Source of the DNA: Vagococcus sp. CY52-2
Lineage (GTDB): Bacteria; Bacillota; Bacilli; Lactobacillales; Vagococcaceae
Length of the DNA: 64,000 nucleotides
Assembly: GCF_022655055.1 (NCBI RefSeq)
Contig: NZ_CP093384.1
Span: forward strand, 1,922,001-1,986,000
Direction: 5' to 3'
Made by a program: the position numbers and the translations under genes. How positions within the stretch are numbered: position 1 is the first letter of the stretch; every line of letters begins with the position of its first letter. The notes under the pieces are model-generated. The model was not told the origin of the DNA. It did not search any database and saw only the letters and a program-made list of their open reading frames with translations. Below are positions 34,262 through 43,603 of this stretch, piece after piece.

Positions 34262-34681
34262 TTTTTTACTCCTTCACCTATTTTTTTATAAAAGTTCAAC
34301 TATCTTTTTATACAATACCCCCCCACAATAAAGAACAAAAAAAACAACTATTTCTGTATAAATAAATATTTAAATAGTTTTAACTGTATAAAAAAAATAT
34401 TTAATATATAATTTTTCAAAAAAATATCTTATTTATATATATATATTACACTATTTTCATTTATTTTCCATTAATATACTATATAAAATAAAAAAGTAAC
34501 AATAAGCATACTAAATAACATATAATAATTAACAAGTTTAATTTTTGAACTAGAACATATTTAAAAAAACGCCCATTGTTTTATTGAGCTATTTTAATTA
34601 AATAACCATTTTTTATTAAGTATTCTGTATAAATATAAATAATTTACTCTTACAGACTATTTCTTTGATTAATTTTATTGT
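34262..34681. other. Very AT-rich intergenic region upstream of the WxL operon
   Basis: This gap holds the WxL promoter candidate and runs of short A/T repeats. CTGTATAAA occurs three times (34354, 34384, 34625), the first two 30 bases apart. I see no gene; a methionine-synthase-like fragment starts at 34682. Confidence 0.6.
34307..34335 (-). promoter_or_regulatory. Candidate WxL-operon promoter with a G7 spacer run
   Basis: On the minus strand TTCTTT (34330-34335) and TATAAA (34307-34312) are 17 bases apart, and the spacer includes GGGGGGG (C7 at 34318-34324 on the plus strand). The start would be about 40 bases before the DUF916 gene. Upstream, AACTATTT/AAATAGTT (34346-34353, 34372-34379) is an inverted repeat, and CTGTATAAA recurs at 34354 and 34384. 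Confidence 0.45.
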
Positions 34682-34957
34682 GGTAGTTACCAAGCGATTG
34701 CGAAAAAATTCTTAGGTGAACAATATTATGATCGCTTCTTCTTAGAGTGGGATGATGAAACAAGAATCTATCAATTACTCGAAAAAGCGAGTCAAATTTT
34801 ATCTAAAGAAAGATTATTACTCTCTCATCAATGTGAATTTGCTTCATGTGATTGTGGGAATGAATTAACCCAAGCACAACAATGGGCAAAAATCGACCAA
34901 GGACAAAAAATCGCGACACACTTTTGGTCAGATAGCTACGTAAATCAGTATAATTAA
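34682..34957 (+). pseudogene. C-terminal fragment of a MetE/YxjG-like methyltransferase
   Basis: This plus-strand open stretch has no start codon and encodes GSYQAIAKKFLG, DRFFLEWDDETR, then LEKASQILSKERLLLSHQCEFASCDCGNELTQAQQWAKIDQGQKIA. LSHQCxFAS is the zinc-ligand Cys motif of cobalamin-independent methionine synthase relatives. Comparison with the family suggests an internal deletion after LEWDDETR, where the text jumps to the last helices. A stop lies just upstream at 34670-34672, so about three quarters of the gene is missing. A good terminator still follows. Confidence 0.8.
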
Positions 34958-34964
34958 TCAGAAA

Positions 34965-35000
34965 AACTCCATGAAACCTAAATTACTGTTTCATGGAGTT
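34965..35000. terminator. Bidirectional terminator
   Basis: AACTCCATGAAAC (34965-34977) and GTTTCATGGAGTT (34988-35000) form a perfect 13-bp stem with A4 before and a T-rich run (ATTTTTTAT) after. It ends the secreted dipeptidase gene and, originally, the methyltransferase gene now reduced to a fragment. Confidence 0.92.
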
Positions 35001-35005
35001 ATTTT

Positions 35006-36472
35006 TTATAAATCTTTCTTATGCTCTACTTTTGTTTTTTCAGTACTCTTAATGATTAAATCTTTGTTTAACTGTTTGTATCGATTTAGAGTATAATCAG
35101 AAAAACCTTTTGTTTGTTCGTTTAAGTAGTCTGGTAACTTTTCAGGATTTTCTTTGATGATTTTTTCAGCTTCTTTATCTGTCTTTTTCATCTCTTGTGT
35201 CAAATGGTTTCTAACTTCTTTTCTCACAGGTAACACTTGATCATTTTTAAATTCTGCATAATAAGGAACTGTCAAAACATTCGTCATACGATAATTCCAG
35301 TAAGCTGATTCTGCATCTGGCTTATCGGTTCCCATTTGATATTCTTTAGGTGTTTGCGTGATTCCTGAATAAAACGGTACATAAGAACTCGTATCAGGCA
35401 CACCCATTGCTAACCAGTGAATCCCGCTAATTTCCTCTGGCACATCGTTTCTAACTTGTAAGATATGCGACTCCATTGTTCTCGGTACGTTGATTGGTCG
35501 AAACTCTTCTGGTTTGCTTCCTGTATAGGTATCATTCTTAGTATTATTAAAATGATTTCTTAAAACAAATCCTACTTTTGCCACAGAAACTTTGTCATCT
35601 GGCTTTTTGAATAAATCAAAACTATCATTTTTCAAATCTAATTTTTTTGCTTCAGAGGGCGTTAAAATTTGCTGTCCTATTAATGTACGTGGAATATTGT
35701 ATTGAGCATCAGACTCTTTGTCTGCAAACACATCGCGAATCGACACATCTTCTACTTTATCCGCTAGTTTATTCTTTTTAATAAAGTCTTTCAACCCTTC
35801 TGAATACATCACATTATCTTTATCATCCCAATCAATTTTTTGAATGGACAATGTATTGGCTATCACTGCATATTGATCATCTGGAACACGTACTGCCACC
35901 CACTCATGACCAGTCAATAATTCCATATACCAAATATCGTTTTTATCTGAAAAAATAATCCCATTTGTCTCGGCAGAACCTTTCTCTTTTACAATATTCC
36001 CCAAGTATTCAACACCATGCTTAGCCGATGTTATATAAGGTAATACAACAGTCACAAGAGAATCTTCCGCTATACCGTCTTTTACATGAGGATCAATTTT
36101 TAAAACTTTTTCTTTTGTTGTTGCTGATTCAGTCGCACTCATTGTAATATTTTTACTATTGATACCTGCTGACTCATACAATCCTTCAGAGTCATCCCAC
36201 TCCGGCGTTGCTGTGTACTTCATTTGCTCTTTAGGTAATGTCATTTTAAAGCCATTGCCTTTAGAAACGTACTCTCTTTCATTTGAATTTTCAGGACGAA
36301 CGTAAAAATGTTTAGCCCAAGCAGTCCCCATGTCTTCATTTCTTGCTATCAATGTCGAGCCATCAACTGATGCATCTTTACCAACTAACACCGTTGTACA
36401 CGCTTGCACAGAGGTTGGTATACTTAACGCTAGTGCCACAAAACCTATAACTCCTGTTGCCTTTTTTATCAT
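35006..36472 (-). CDS. Secreted C69-family dipeptidase
   Basis: This 488-aa protein (ATG at 36472, AGGAG seven bases upstream) is a C69 enzyme with a signal peptide, MIKKATGVIGFVALALS to VQA. Cleavage at VQA|CTTVLVG would leave the catalytic Cys as the new N-terminus, so signal peptidase replaces Met removal. Conserved segments are STLIARNEDMG, ESAGINSKNITMSATES, ETNGIIFSDKNDIWYMEL and PRTMESHILQVRNDVPEEISGI. It is distinctly diverged from the two cytoplasmic copies at 6847-9728. It probably breaks dipeptides outside the membrane. It is monocistronic, with its own promoter and terminator. Confidence 0.93.
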   Translation of the reverse strand: MIKKATGVIGFVALALSIPTSVQACTTVLVGKDASVDGSTLIARNEDMGTAWAKHFYVRPENSNEREYVSKGNGFKMTLPKEQMKYTATPEWDDSEGLYESAGINSKNITMSATESATTKEKVLKIDPHVKDGIAEDSLVTVVLPYITSAKHGVEYLGNIVKEKGSAETNGIIFSDKNDIWYMELLTGHEWVAVRVPDDQYAVIANTLSIQKIDWDDKDNVMYSEGLKDFIKKNKLADKVEDVSIRDVFADKESDAQYNIPRTLIGQQILTPSEAKKLDLKNDSFDLFKKPDDKVSVAKVGFVLRNHFNNTKNDTYTGSKPEEFRPINVPRTMESHILQVRNDVPEEISGIHWLAMGVPDTSSYVPFYSGITQTPKEYQMGTDKPDAESAYWNYRMTNVLTVPYYAEFKNDQVLPVRKEVRNHLTQEMKKTDKEAEKIIKENPEKLPDYLNEQTKGFSDYTLNRYKQLNKDLIIKSTEKTKVEHKKDL

Positions 36473-36545
36473 TTTCATTCTCCTCTCAGTTGCCATCATA
36501 GTAGCACCTAAAGAAAGCGTATACAACGAAATAAAGATGAGTTTA

Positions 36546-36573
36546 ATTATACTTTCACAATATTAACTATAAA
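36546..36573 (-). promoter_or_regulatory. Promoter of the secreted dipeptidase gene
   Basis: TTTATA (36568-36573) and a perfect TATAAT (36546-36551) are 16 bases apart on the minus strand, about 70 bases before the start codon. Confidence 0.55.
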
Positions 36574-36664
36574 TTTCATGTTCTTTTAATAGTAAAAAGA
36601 ATTACCGAATAAACGCTGGTAAAGTCGCATTTATAATGACTATAAGCATTGGATTTTATAGTAA

Positions 36665-36696
36665 AAAAGACATCGTTTCAAATGACGATGTCTTTT
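36665..36696. terminator. Isolated hairpin terminator in a gene-free gap
   Basis: AAAAGACATCG (36665-36675) and CGATGTCTTTT (36686-36696) form an 11-bp stem with an A-rich left and T-rich right flank. No gene ends next to it: the gap 36473-37203 otherwise shows only promoters, AT-rich sequence and the rpsI terminator. It may be the mark of a lost gene. Confidence 0.75.
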
Positions 36697-37150
36697 GACT
36701 ATTTACCTTTGAGTATTAAGTTTATACTTATAATTTATATTATTAAATTAATAGTAAAAAAATTTTCTAAATTCATACTTTAATTCTAAAACACTTCATA
36801 ATCATAATATATTCATCTCTAGTCAGATGAACGCTAACTGTCTTAATCAAACCCAAGATAAATTTTCTTAGCTACATTCTTTTCTTTTTTAAACTCGTTA
36901 ACAAGTTCTAAACAAAAAATCTTTTCAAAATCATCTGTAAAAATAACTAATTTATTTAAAAATAACTTTTTCAAATTTACCAAATGGAATCTATAGAAAA
37001 TAGACAGATACTTTTTTTAATCTTGCATATATCCCATTATGCTTGAATCTCATTACCACCACCAAATGGATTCCATTTATTGATAATAAGCTAGTCTGAA
37101 TCTATAAATTTGTATTATACTATTCAAAGCAAACAAAACCATGTTCAACA

Positions 37151-37178
37151 AAAAAACACCCTCCAAAAACGGAGAGTG
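37151..37178 (-). terminator. Terminator of rplM-rpsI
   Basis: On the minus strand CACTCTCC (37171-37178) pairs with GGAGGGTG (37157-37164), allowing one G-U pair, and T6-7 follows. It lies 26 bases past the rpsI stop and ends the whole ribosomal-protein superoperon. Confidence 0.88.
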
Positions 37179-37203
37179 CTTTGGTATTCTGTATAAAAAC
37201 GAA

Positions 37204-37596
37204 TTAACGTTTTGAGAATTGAGATGCTTTACGAGCTTTTTTAAGACCTGGTTTTTTACGTTCAACCATACGAGCGTCACGTGTTAATAATCCTTCACGT
37301 TTAAGAGCTCCACGGAAGTCAGGATCTACTTGTAATAATGCACGAGCAATACCATGACGAGTTGCGCCAGATTGTCCTGCATATCCACCACCATTAACGT
37401 TTACGAAAACGTCATATGCGCCTTTTGTTTCAGTTAAAACAAGAGGTTGCATAATTACTTCACGTAAATCAGCATGTGGAATATATTCTTCGATGTCTTT
37501 GTTGTTCATAACTACTTTACCTGTTCCAGGTACTAAGCGTACGCGAGCAACAGATTTTTTACGACGGCCTGTGCCGATATATTGTACTTTAGCCAA
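37204..37596 (-). CDS. rpsI: 30S ribosomal protein S9
   Basis: This 130-aa protein has the S9 signature [19 protein letters not shown] and the C-terminal tail [12 protein letters not shown], whose last residues reach the P-site tRNA. It starts [21 protein letters not shown], typical of Bacilli. It lies 13 bases downstream of rplM, the universal L13-S9 pair. Confidence 0.98.
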   Translation of the reverse strand: MAKVQYIGTGRRKKSVARVRLVPGTGKVVMNNKDIEEYIPHADLREVIMQPLVLTETKGAYDVFVNVNGGGYAGQSGATRHGIARALLQVDPDFRGALKREGLLTRDARMVERKKPGLKKARKASQFSKR

Positions 37597-37609
37597 TCTA
37601 TTTTCCTCC

Positions 37610-38053
37610 TTAAATTAGGTTTGTAATGTCTAATACTTCTGGTTTTTGAGCTTGTTGTTGATGTTCGCTTCCACCATAAACGAATAATTTAGACCATTGT
37701 TTACGTCCTAAAGTATTCTTTGGTAACATACCTTTGATAGAATTTTCAACTAAACGACGAGAGTTTTTATCACGTAGTTCACCAGCAGTGATAGATTTCA
37801 AACCACCTGGATGTTGGCTGTGACGGTAATATACTTTGTCAGTTGCTTTTTTACCAGTTAATTTTACTTTATCAGCATTAATTACAATTACATAATCACC
37901 AGTATCCACATGTGGTGTGAATGTTGGTTTATTTTTTCCACGTAAGATAGATGCTACAACTGTTGATAGACGTCCTAAAGGAACATCTGTTGCATCCACT
38001 ACATACCATTTACGATCTACTTCGCCATTTTTGGCCATATATGTTGTACGCAT
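37610..38053 (-). CDS. rplM: 50S ribosomal protein L13
   Basis: This 147-aa protein starts at the ATG at 38053 ([21 protein letters not shown]), preceded by GGAGG; a longer frame upstream runs through the leader and is not coding. Family segments are [30 protein letters not shown] and [11 protein letters not shown]. It is the first gene of the L13-S9 pair, after a conserved-looking leader. Confidence 0.98.
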   Translation of the reverse strand: MRTTYMAKNGEVDRKWYVVDATDVPLGRLSTVVASILRGKNKPTFTPHVDTGDYVIVINADKVKLTGKKATDKVYYRHSQHPGGLKSITAGELRDKNSRRLVENSIKGMLPKNTLGRKQWSKLFVYGGSEHQQQAQKPEVLDITNLI

Positions 38054-38160
38054 GGGTGTTTTTCCTCCAATTTTCTTCTGTTGTTTGACATAACACAATA
38101 AGTTTCCGGGGCTCATCGTGGGGCAAACAATACCACTAACCATATTATCCTTATTTTGTT
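38054..38160 (-). promoter_or_regulatory. Candidate L13 leader region upstream of rplM
   Basis: About 110 bases separate truA from rplM. The minus strand has GGTATTGTTTGCCCCACGATGAGCCCCGGAAAC-type sequence with a G/C-rich core in an otherwise AT-rich setting (38095-38140). L13 autoregulatory leaders are known in Bacilli at this position. I recognise the setting rather than a proven structure. Confidence 0.4.
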
Positions 38161-38181
38161 GATATGTCAACAAAATTCATA

Positions 38182-38946
38182 TTATTTATGACACTTTTTC
38201 TCGCCGTTATAATCGACTTTCATTAAAAATAACCCCTCTGGTTGAGCAGTTGGTCCTGTCATTTTCTTGTCTTGGTTCGCTAGGGCACGTTGTATAGCGT
38301 CTTCTGGCAGTTGTCCATTTCCTATTTTTAATAACGTCCCAACAAGCATGCGCACCATTTTATATAAAAATCCATTTCCCTTAAAAATAAATAATAATTC
38401 ATCTTCGCCAACTTCTTCTATTGTCACGCTGTAAACAGTTCGTGTCTTATCTTCCACAGAACTTCCTGTCGCGCAAAACACGCTAAAGTCATGTTCTCCT
38501 TCAATAAAACGTACGGCACGCCTCATAGACTCTAAATCAAGCTCATAACGATAGTGTGCTGCGTACAATCGTTTAAATGGATTGGGAGATTTACCTGTAT
38601 CAACATGATAGTGGTATTCTTTACCTGTCGCCAAGTATCTCGCATGAAAATCTTCTGTCACTTCTTCAATCGATAAAATACTAATATCCTCTGGTGTTTG
38701 AGTATCCAGTGCAAAACGTAATTTTTCAACCTCTCGTTTTTGTGGCAAATCAAAATGGATCACCTGACCGACTGCATGAACCCCTGAGTCCGTTCTACCA
38801 GACGGATGGATTGTCACAGGCTTTCCACTGTTTAATCGCTTTAGAGTGGCTTCTATGACCTCTTGGATGGTCACAGCATTAGGTTGAATCTGAAATCCCG
38901 CATAGTTTGTTCCATCATAACTAATAATGGCTTTATATCTTGTCAT
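38182..38946 (-). CDS. truA: tRNA pseudouridine synthase A
   Basis: TruA makes pseudouridine at tRNA positions 38-40. The protein has 254 aa; the catalytic Asp is Asp53 in SGRTDSGVHAVGQV. YDGTNYAGFQIQP opens the fold, and FKGNGFLYKMVRMLVGTLL is the conserved C-terminal segment. It lies between ecfT and rplM, the usual order in Firmicutes. A hairpin at 38982-38998 separates it from ecfT. Confidence 0.97.
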   Translation of the reverse strand: MTRYKAIISYDGTNYAGFQIQPNAVTIQEVIEATLKRLNSGKPVTIHPSGRTDSGVHAVGQVIHFDLPQKREVEKLRFALDTQTPEDISILSIEEVTEDFHARYLATGKEYHYHVDTGKSPNPFKRLYAAHYRYELDLESMRRAVRFIEGEHDFSVFCATGSSVEDKTRTVYSVTIEEVGEDELLFIFKGNGFLYKMVRMLVGTLLKIGNGQLPEDAIQRALANQDKKMTGPTAQPEGLFLMKVDYNGEKKCHK

Positions 38947-38981
38947 TCACTTTATCTCCTTTATTTTTTCCAATGAAAAAA

Positions 38982-38998
38982 CGAGGCACAAGTCCTCG
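38982..38998 (-). terminator. Hairpin between ecfT and truA
   Basis: CGAGG (38982-38986) and CCTCG (38994-38998), extended by flanking A/T pairs, form a stem followed on the minus strand by TTTTTTC. Only 35 bases remain to truA, with no clear promoter, so it is probably a leaky terminator that lowers truA-rplM-rpsI readthrough. Confidence 0.65.
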
Positions 38999-39009
38999 CT
39001 TTTAATGTC

Positions 39010-39807
39010 TTAATTTCTAACTAGTACCAGTACAATCGTCAATACGACAAATGACAACATAGCTAGTGTATCGGTTTTATTCCAGTTTAGAACACGATAT
39101 TTCGTACGGCCTTCGCCACCACGATAACCACGTGCTTCCATCGCAATCGCTAATTCTTCAGCTCGGTTAAAACTACTTACAAATAACGGAATCAGAAGTG
39201 GCACAATAGCTTTCATCTTATCCATTAAGTTTCCTTCGCCAAAATCAACCCCACGAGCACGTTGCGCATTCATGATTTTTTCTGTTTCATCCATCAACGT
39301 TGGCACAAAACGCAACGCAATAGATAACATCAATGAAATTTCATGCGCTGGAAATTTTACTTTTTCCAACGGTCTAAGCAAATACTCAATCGCATCTGAA
39401 AGTGATAATGGGGGTGTGGTTAGCGTTAAAAGTGTCGACATAAAAATAATCAACACAAAACGTGTAAAGATAAAGAACCCATTGACCAAACCGAATTGGC
39501 TAATGCTTATCCAACCCCACTCAAAGTACACATGTCCCCCACGCGTAAAGAGTACCTGGAGTCCCACTGTAAATAAAATCAACCAAATTAATGGTTTCAC
39601 TCCTTTAAGGAAGAAACTTAGTTTAATCTTTGATAACCAAATACAAAATAGCGTGAAAGCAAACATCACACCAAATGATAAAAAGTTATTACAAATAAAG
39701 ATAATCCCAATAAAGTAAAAACTAGCGATTAATTTGGCACGAGGATCCATACGATGAACCACTGAGTTACCTGGTATGTATCGACCCAAAATTAATTTAT
39801 TCATCAT
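39010..39807 (-). CDS. ecfT: ECF transporter transmembrane protein EcfT
   Basis: This 265-aa membrane scaffold couples vitamin- or metal-binding S-components to the ATPases. It has about five membrane spans, HRMDPRAKL near the N-terminus and the coupling helices with ARGVDFGEG and [10 protein letters not shown] (two A-R-G motifs that contact the ATPases). I start it at the ATG pair near 39807, which overlaps the ecfA2 stop. The module is shared by S-components encoded elsewhere. Confidence 0.96.
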   Translation of the reverse strand: MMNKLILGRYIPGNSVVHRMDPRAKLIASFYFIGIIFICNNFLSFGVMFAFTLFCIWLSKIKLSFFLKGVKPLIWLILFTVGLQVLFTRGGHVYFEWGWISISQFGLVNGFFIFTRFVLIIFMSTLLTLTTPPLSLSDAIEYLLRPLEKVKFPAHEISLMLSIALRFVPTLMDETEKIMNAQRARGVDFGEGNLMDKMKAIVPLLIPLFVSSFNRAEELAIAMEARGYRGGEGRTKYRVLNWNKTDTLAMLSFVVLTIVLVLVRN

Positions 39808-40675
39808 CTGAAAGCACCTGCCTTTTCTCAAGTATCGGTAAAAGCTCTTCAGATAATTCTTCTGCAGTTAGTGGCAAGCGACTAAATTCCATGCCCTTTG
39901 CCATTAAATCAAAAGCAAATTCTGTCGCTGTTGGAACGCCTAATTGTTTTTCACGTAACCATTTTACATCATTGAAAATATCACGTGGATGTCCTTGTTT
40001 TTGGATGTTTCCTTTTTCAAGAACCACCATAAAATCAGCATACTCAGCCACATCATCCATTAAATGCGTCACTAAGATAATGCCAATCCCTCTTTCCTTA
40101 TGTAGACGATAAAACATATCCATCATGTCTTTTCTACCCTTAGGATCAAGTCCAGCTGTTGGCTCATCTAAAATCAACACTTCAGGTTCCATTGCCAAAA
40201 CTCCCGCAATGGCCACACGTCGCATTTGTCCTCCTGAAAGATCAAACGGGGAGCGCTCAAGATAGCTATCATCTAGACCAACAAGTTTTAACATTTCACT
40301 AGCTAAACGTGCACTTTCTTCTTCAGACACACCAAAATTTTTCGGACCAAAGGCTATATCCAAAGCAACTGTTTCATCAAATAATTGTGATTCAGGAAAT
40401 TGGAACACAATTCCTACTTTTTTACGAATTGGCTTCAAATTTTTATTGCTAGTCTCAGGAGTAATCACTCGGTCTCCAATATATACTTTCCCACTTGTTG
40501 GTTTTAGTAATGCATTCAAATGTTGCAACAAGGTTGATTTCCCACTACCAGTATGACCAACAATCGCACTGTAGCTATTACTTGGAATGTCTAAGTCAAT
40601 ATCAAACAAAACACGTTGCTCAAATGGGCTATTAGGTTGATACGTAAAGTCTACTTTCTCAAACCGTATGTCCAT
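39797..40675 (-). CDS. ecfA2: ECF transporter ATPase EcfA2
   Basis: This ABC ATPase of about 292 aa has Walker [13 protein letters not shown], signature [13 protein letters not shown], Walker [13 protein letters not shown] and the H-loop VTHLMDD. I prefer the ATG at 40675 ([10 protein letters not shown]), seven bases after GGTGG; an ATG two codons earlier is possible. It overlaps the ecfA1 end by 25 bases. It forms a heterodimer with EcfA1. Confidence 0.96.
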   Translation of the reverse strand: MDIRFEKVDFTYQPNSPFEQRVLFDIDLDIPSNSYSAIVGHTGSGKSTLLQHLNALLKPTSGKVYIGDRVITPETSNKNLKPIRKKVGIVFQFPESQLFDETVALDIAFGPKNFGVSEEESARLASEMLKLVGLDDSYLERSPFDLSGGQMRRVAIAGVLAMEPEVLILDEPTAGLDPKGRKDMMDMFYRLHKERGIGIILVTHLMDDVAEYADFMVVLEKGNIQKQGHPRDIFNDVKWLREKQLGVPTATEFAFDLMAKGMEFSRLPLTAEELSEELLPILEKRQVLSDDE

Positions 40676-41490
40676 AGCCATTCCACCAATCCTTCCCTTG
40701 TCAAATACTCATTTGGTACATTAATTCCTTTTTTACGCAATGACGCTTTTAATTTTTCGGGAAATGGTATATCTAACCCCATCCCAATTAATGCTTCACC
40801 ATGAGAAAATATTTCCTCCGGTGTTCCTTCATGGATAATCTCACCTTGCTTCATCACAAGAACACGATTAGCATAAGCAGCTTCATCAATATCATGTGTA
40901 ATCGAAATAACTGTTAAATTTGTTTCTTCTTTCAATGCACGAATCGTTTCAATCACATCTTGTCTACCTTGTGGATCAAGCATGGAGGTTGCCTCATCTA
41001 AAATAATCACGTCAGGTGCTAAAGCAATCACCCCTGCAATAGCAACACGTTGCTTTTGTCCACCTGATAGTCTAGCTGGCTCTTTTATCTTAAAATCAGA
41101 CATACGAACTCTCTCAAGCGCGTTGTTGACCCTTACAATCATTTCATCACGAGGAATTCCTTGATTTTCTAAACCAAAAGCCACATCATCTTCAACTGTT
41201 GAGCCGACAAATTGGTTGTCAGGATTTTGGAATACCATCCCAACCATTTTACGAATGTCCCAAATATTTTCTTCCGTTAACAACTCTCCATTAACTTTTA
41301 TTTCGCCAGATTCCGGTGAGATTAAACCATTAATGGTTTTTGCTAAAGTAGATTTACCTGACCCATTATGACCAATTAACGCTACCCATTCACCTTTATT
41401 AATGGTAAGTGATACATCATTTAACGCTTTATGTTCCTGTCCATAATATTGGAAGGATATATTATTTAATTCAATTAAGGGATTTTTCAT
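40651..41490 (-). CDS. ecfA1: ECF transporter ATPase EcfA1
   Basis: This 279-aa ABC ATPase has Walker [13 protein letters not shown], signature [13 protein letters not shown], Walker [13 protein letters not shown] and the H-loop ITHDIDEA. The start at 41490 ([10 protein letters not shown]) follows AAGGAAGG; upstream in-frame sequence lies in a leader and is not coding. It is the first gene of ecfA1-ecfA2-ecfT, downstream of a large structured terminator that separates it from rplQ. Confidence 0.96.
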   Translation of the reverse strand: MKNPLIELNNISFQYYGQEHKALNDVSLTINKGEWVALIGHNGSGKSTLAKTINGLISPESGEIKVNGELLTEENIWDIRKMVGMVFQNPDNQFVGSTVEDDVAFGLENQGIPRDEMIVRVNNALERVRMSDFKIKEPARLSGGQKQRVAIAGVIALAPDVIILDEATSMLDPQGRQDVIETIRALKEETNLTVISITHDIDEAAYANRVLVMKQGEIIHEGTPEEIFSHGEALIGMGLDIPFPEKLKASLRKKGINVPNEYLTREGLVEWLWTYGLRK

Positions 41491-41610
41491 TTTACTGCCT
41501 TCCTTAAATAACGTCATTTTAATTTTTAAAAAATGCTTCTTTCTAAACTCAAACTTTTTGAGGATACAAAGAAACATTTTTATGTATAATAACCATTTAT
41601 CATAAATGAT

Positions 41611-41738
41611 GATATAAAAAAAGCACTTTATATGATGAGCGCAAGTCCTCTATCACAAGAGACAGAGGACTGCACCGAGCTAGACTCGGAGAAAACTCTC
41701 CAACATCATAACACTCTAAAAAGATCATCTATAAAGTG
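41611..41738 (-). ncRNA. Multi-hairpin structured RNA / terminator between rplQ and ecfA1
   Basis: On the minus strand a long closing stem is formed by CACTTTATAGATGAT (41724-41738) and ATCATATAAAGTG (41624-41636), with a 2-base bulge. It encloses AGTCCTCT/AGAGGACT (41644-41651, 41664-41671), CCGAG/CTCGG (41675-41679, 41685-41689) and GGAGA/TCTCC (41688-41692, 41697-41701). The last two share a GG, so they compete. A T7 run follows the closing stem. The junction plus U-tract could be a terminator, a regulatory leader of ecfA1 or a processed small RNA. Confidence 0.55.
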
Positions 41739-41753
41739 ATGCAATTATCAAAA

Positions 41754-42140
41754 TTAAACAAGTTCAATGATAACCATTGGTGCTGCGTCTCCACGGCGTT
41801 GTCCTTTTTTAAGGATACGTGTGTAACCACCTTGACGGTCAGCATAACGAGGTCCTAAGTCATTGAATAATTTTTGTAAAGCACTTTCTTCAATGATAGT
41901 TTCTTCTTTTTCGTCTAAACGAGCATCTAAGTATTCGTTTCTTACGAATGCTGCTGCTTGACGACGAGCATGAAGATCCCCACGTTTACCTAAAGTAATC
42001 ATTTTTTCAGTTGTTGAACGGATTTCTTTTGCACGAGCTTCAGTTGTCTCAATGCGTTCATTGATAATTAAATCAGTTGTTAAATCACGTAACATTGCTT
42101 TTCGTTGGCTGCTTGTGCGACCTAATTTACGATAACTCAC
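41754..42140 (-). CDS. rplQ: 50S ribosomal protein L17
   Basis: This 128-aa protein starts [20 protein letters not shown], the L17 signature, and ends with [19 protein letters not shown]. It lies near the peptide exit on the 50S. It is the last ribosomal gene of the alpha operon, 29 bases after rpoA. Confidence 0.98.
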   Translation of the reverse strand: MSYRKLGRTSSQRKAMLRDLTTDLIINERIETTEARAKEIRSTTEKMITLGKRGDLHARRQAAAFVRNEYLDARLDEKEETIIEESALQKLFNDLGPRYADRQGGYTRILKKGQRRGDAAPMVIIELV

Positions 42141-42169
42141 GTCGTGTTCCCTCCTTTAATCGGTTTAGA

Positions 42170-43108
42170 TTAGTCCTCTTGGCGTAATCCTAAAGAAAGA
42201 TCGGCTAGTTTAGCTTTAACTTCTTCAAGTGATTTACGTCCTAAATTACGAACTTTAATCATTTCTGCTTCTGATTTATTGGTTAATTCTTGTAAAGTGT
42301 TGATGCCTGCGCGTTTCAAACAGTTATAAGAACGAACGGATAAATCAAGCTCTTCGATTGTTGTTTCTAACATTTTTTCTTTTTGTGTTTCTTCTTTTTC
42401 AATCATGATTTCGGCATTTTTTGCTTCATCAGTCAAGTTAACAAAAATATCTAAATGCTCAGTCAAGATTTTAGCAGATAAACTGATAGCTTCTTGTGGA
42501 GCGATAGATCCATCTGTCCAGACATCTAAAGTTAGTTTGTCGTAATCATCACGACGCCCAACACGTGTATTTTCTACTTGGTAGTTTACACGATTAACTG
42601 GCGTGTAGATAGAGTCCACTGGTAATACACCAATAGGCATATCTTCACTTTTATTTTCTTCTGCTTGTACATAACCACGTCCTGGCTTAACAGTTAAGCT
42701 TGCACGGAAAGTCGCACCTTCAGCAACGCTACAAATGAATAAATCTTTATTCATAATTTCAACATCACTGTCAGTAAGAATATCTCCAGCAGTCACGTCA
42801 GCTGGGCCAGTTATATCAATTTCAAGTGTCTTTTCTTCATCAGCATAAAGCTTTAAAGCAAGTCCCTTGATATTTAGAATAATTTGAGTGACATCCTCAC
42901 GTACACCTTTGACAGTTGAAAATTCATGCAACACACCATCGATTTGTAAATTAGTGATGGCAGCCCCTGGTAGAGACGATAATAAAATACGGCGCAAAGA
43001 GTTACCTAAAGTCGTACCATATCCTCTTTCAAGTGGTTCGATGACGAACTTGCCATAATCTCTATCTTCATCGATTTTTGTGATTCTTGGTTTCTCAAAT
43101 TCAATCAT
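42170..43108 (-). CDS. rpoA: RNA polymerase alpha subunit
   Basis: This 312-aa subunit has an N-terminal dimerisation domain (1-230; [22 protein letters not shown]) and a C-terminal DNA-binding domain (about 245-312; [37 protein letters not shown]) that contacts UP elements and activators. The linker is acidic and Glu-rich. It lies between rpsK (77 bases) and rplQ (29 bases), as in other Bacilli. Confidence 0.99.
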   Translation of the reverse strand: MIEFEKPRITKIDEDRDYGKFVIEPLERGYGTTLGNSLRRILLSSLPGAAITNLQIDGVLHEFSTVKGVREDVTQIILNIKGLALKLYADEEKTLEIDITGPADVTAGDILTDSDVEIMNKDLFICSVAEGATFRASLTVKPGRGYVQAEENKSEDMPIGVLPVDSIYTPVNRVNYQVENTRVGRRDDYDKLTLDVWTDGSIAPQEAISLSAKILTEHLDIFVNLTDEAKNAEIMIEKEETQKEKMLETTIEELDLSVRSYNCLKRAGINTLQELTNKSEAEMIKVRNLGRKSLEEVKAKLADLSLGLRQED

Positions 43109-43185
43109 TCTTGTCTATACCCCTTTCAAAACGAAAGTGTCTTGTTCAATGTCGCTATAATTCCTATCCAATGAATAAACTCTCA

Positions 43186-43575
43186 CTAAACACGACGGCG
43201 TTTTGGAGGGCGACATCCATTATGTGGAACTGGAGTAACGTCACGAATTGCTGTCACTTCTAATCCTGTTGCTTGTAATGAACGAATAGCTGCTTCACGA
43301 CCAGAACCAGGTCCTTTTACAGTTACGTCAACAGTTTTCAAGCCATGTTCCATAGCTGCTTTTGCTGCAGTTTCAGCTGCCATTTGAGCTGCGAATGGAG
43401 TTGCTTTTTTACTACCTTTAAATCCTAATGAACCTGCAGATGACCATGCAATGGCATTTCCATGTATGTCAGTTAACATTACGATTGTATTATTGAAAGT
43501 AGAGTGGATATGTGCCACACCTGCTTCAATATTTTTTTTCACTCGGCGTTTTCTTGAAACTTTTTTTGCTACCAT
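43186..43575 (-). CDS. rpsK: 30S ribosomal protein S11
   Basis: This 129-aa protein has the S11 segments [29 protein letters not shown] and the C-terminal [18 protein letters not shown]. It lines the mRNA path on the 30S platform. It lies 28 bases downstream of rpsM. Confidence 0.99.
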   Translation of the reverse strand: MVAKKVSRKRRVKKNIEAGVAHIHSTFNNTIVMLTDIHGNAIAWSSAGSLGFKGSKKATPFAAQMAAETAAKAAMEHGLKTVDVTVKGPGSGREAAIRSLQATGLEVTAIRDVTPVPHNGCRPPKRRRV

Positions 43576-43603
43576 GAAGCTTTAAACCTCCTTCACTCTA
43601 ATC

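Noticed and set aside
37037-37085. Possible C-terminal protein remnant (NKWNPFGGG) after rpsI
   Set aside because: Only about 15 residues before a stop upstream; too short to annotate as a pseudogene.
38054-38173. Extended N-terminus for L13
   Set aside because: The extension covers the leader, does not resemble L13, and the family start [11 protein letters not shown] has a strong ribosome binding site.
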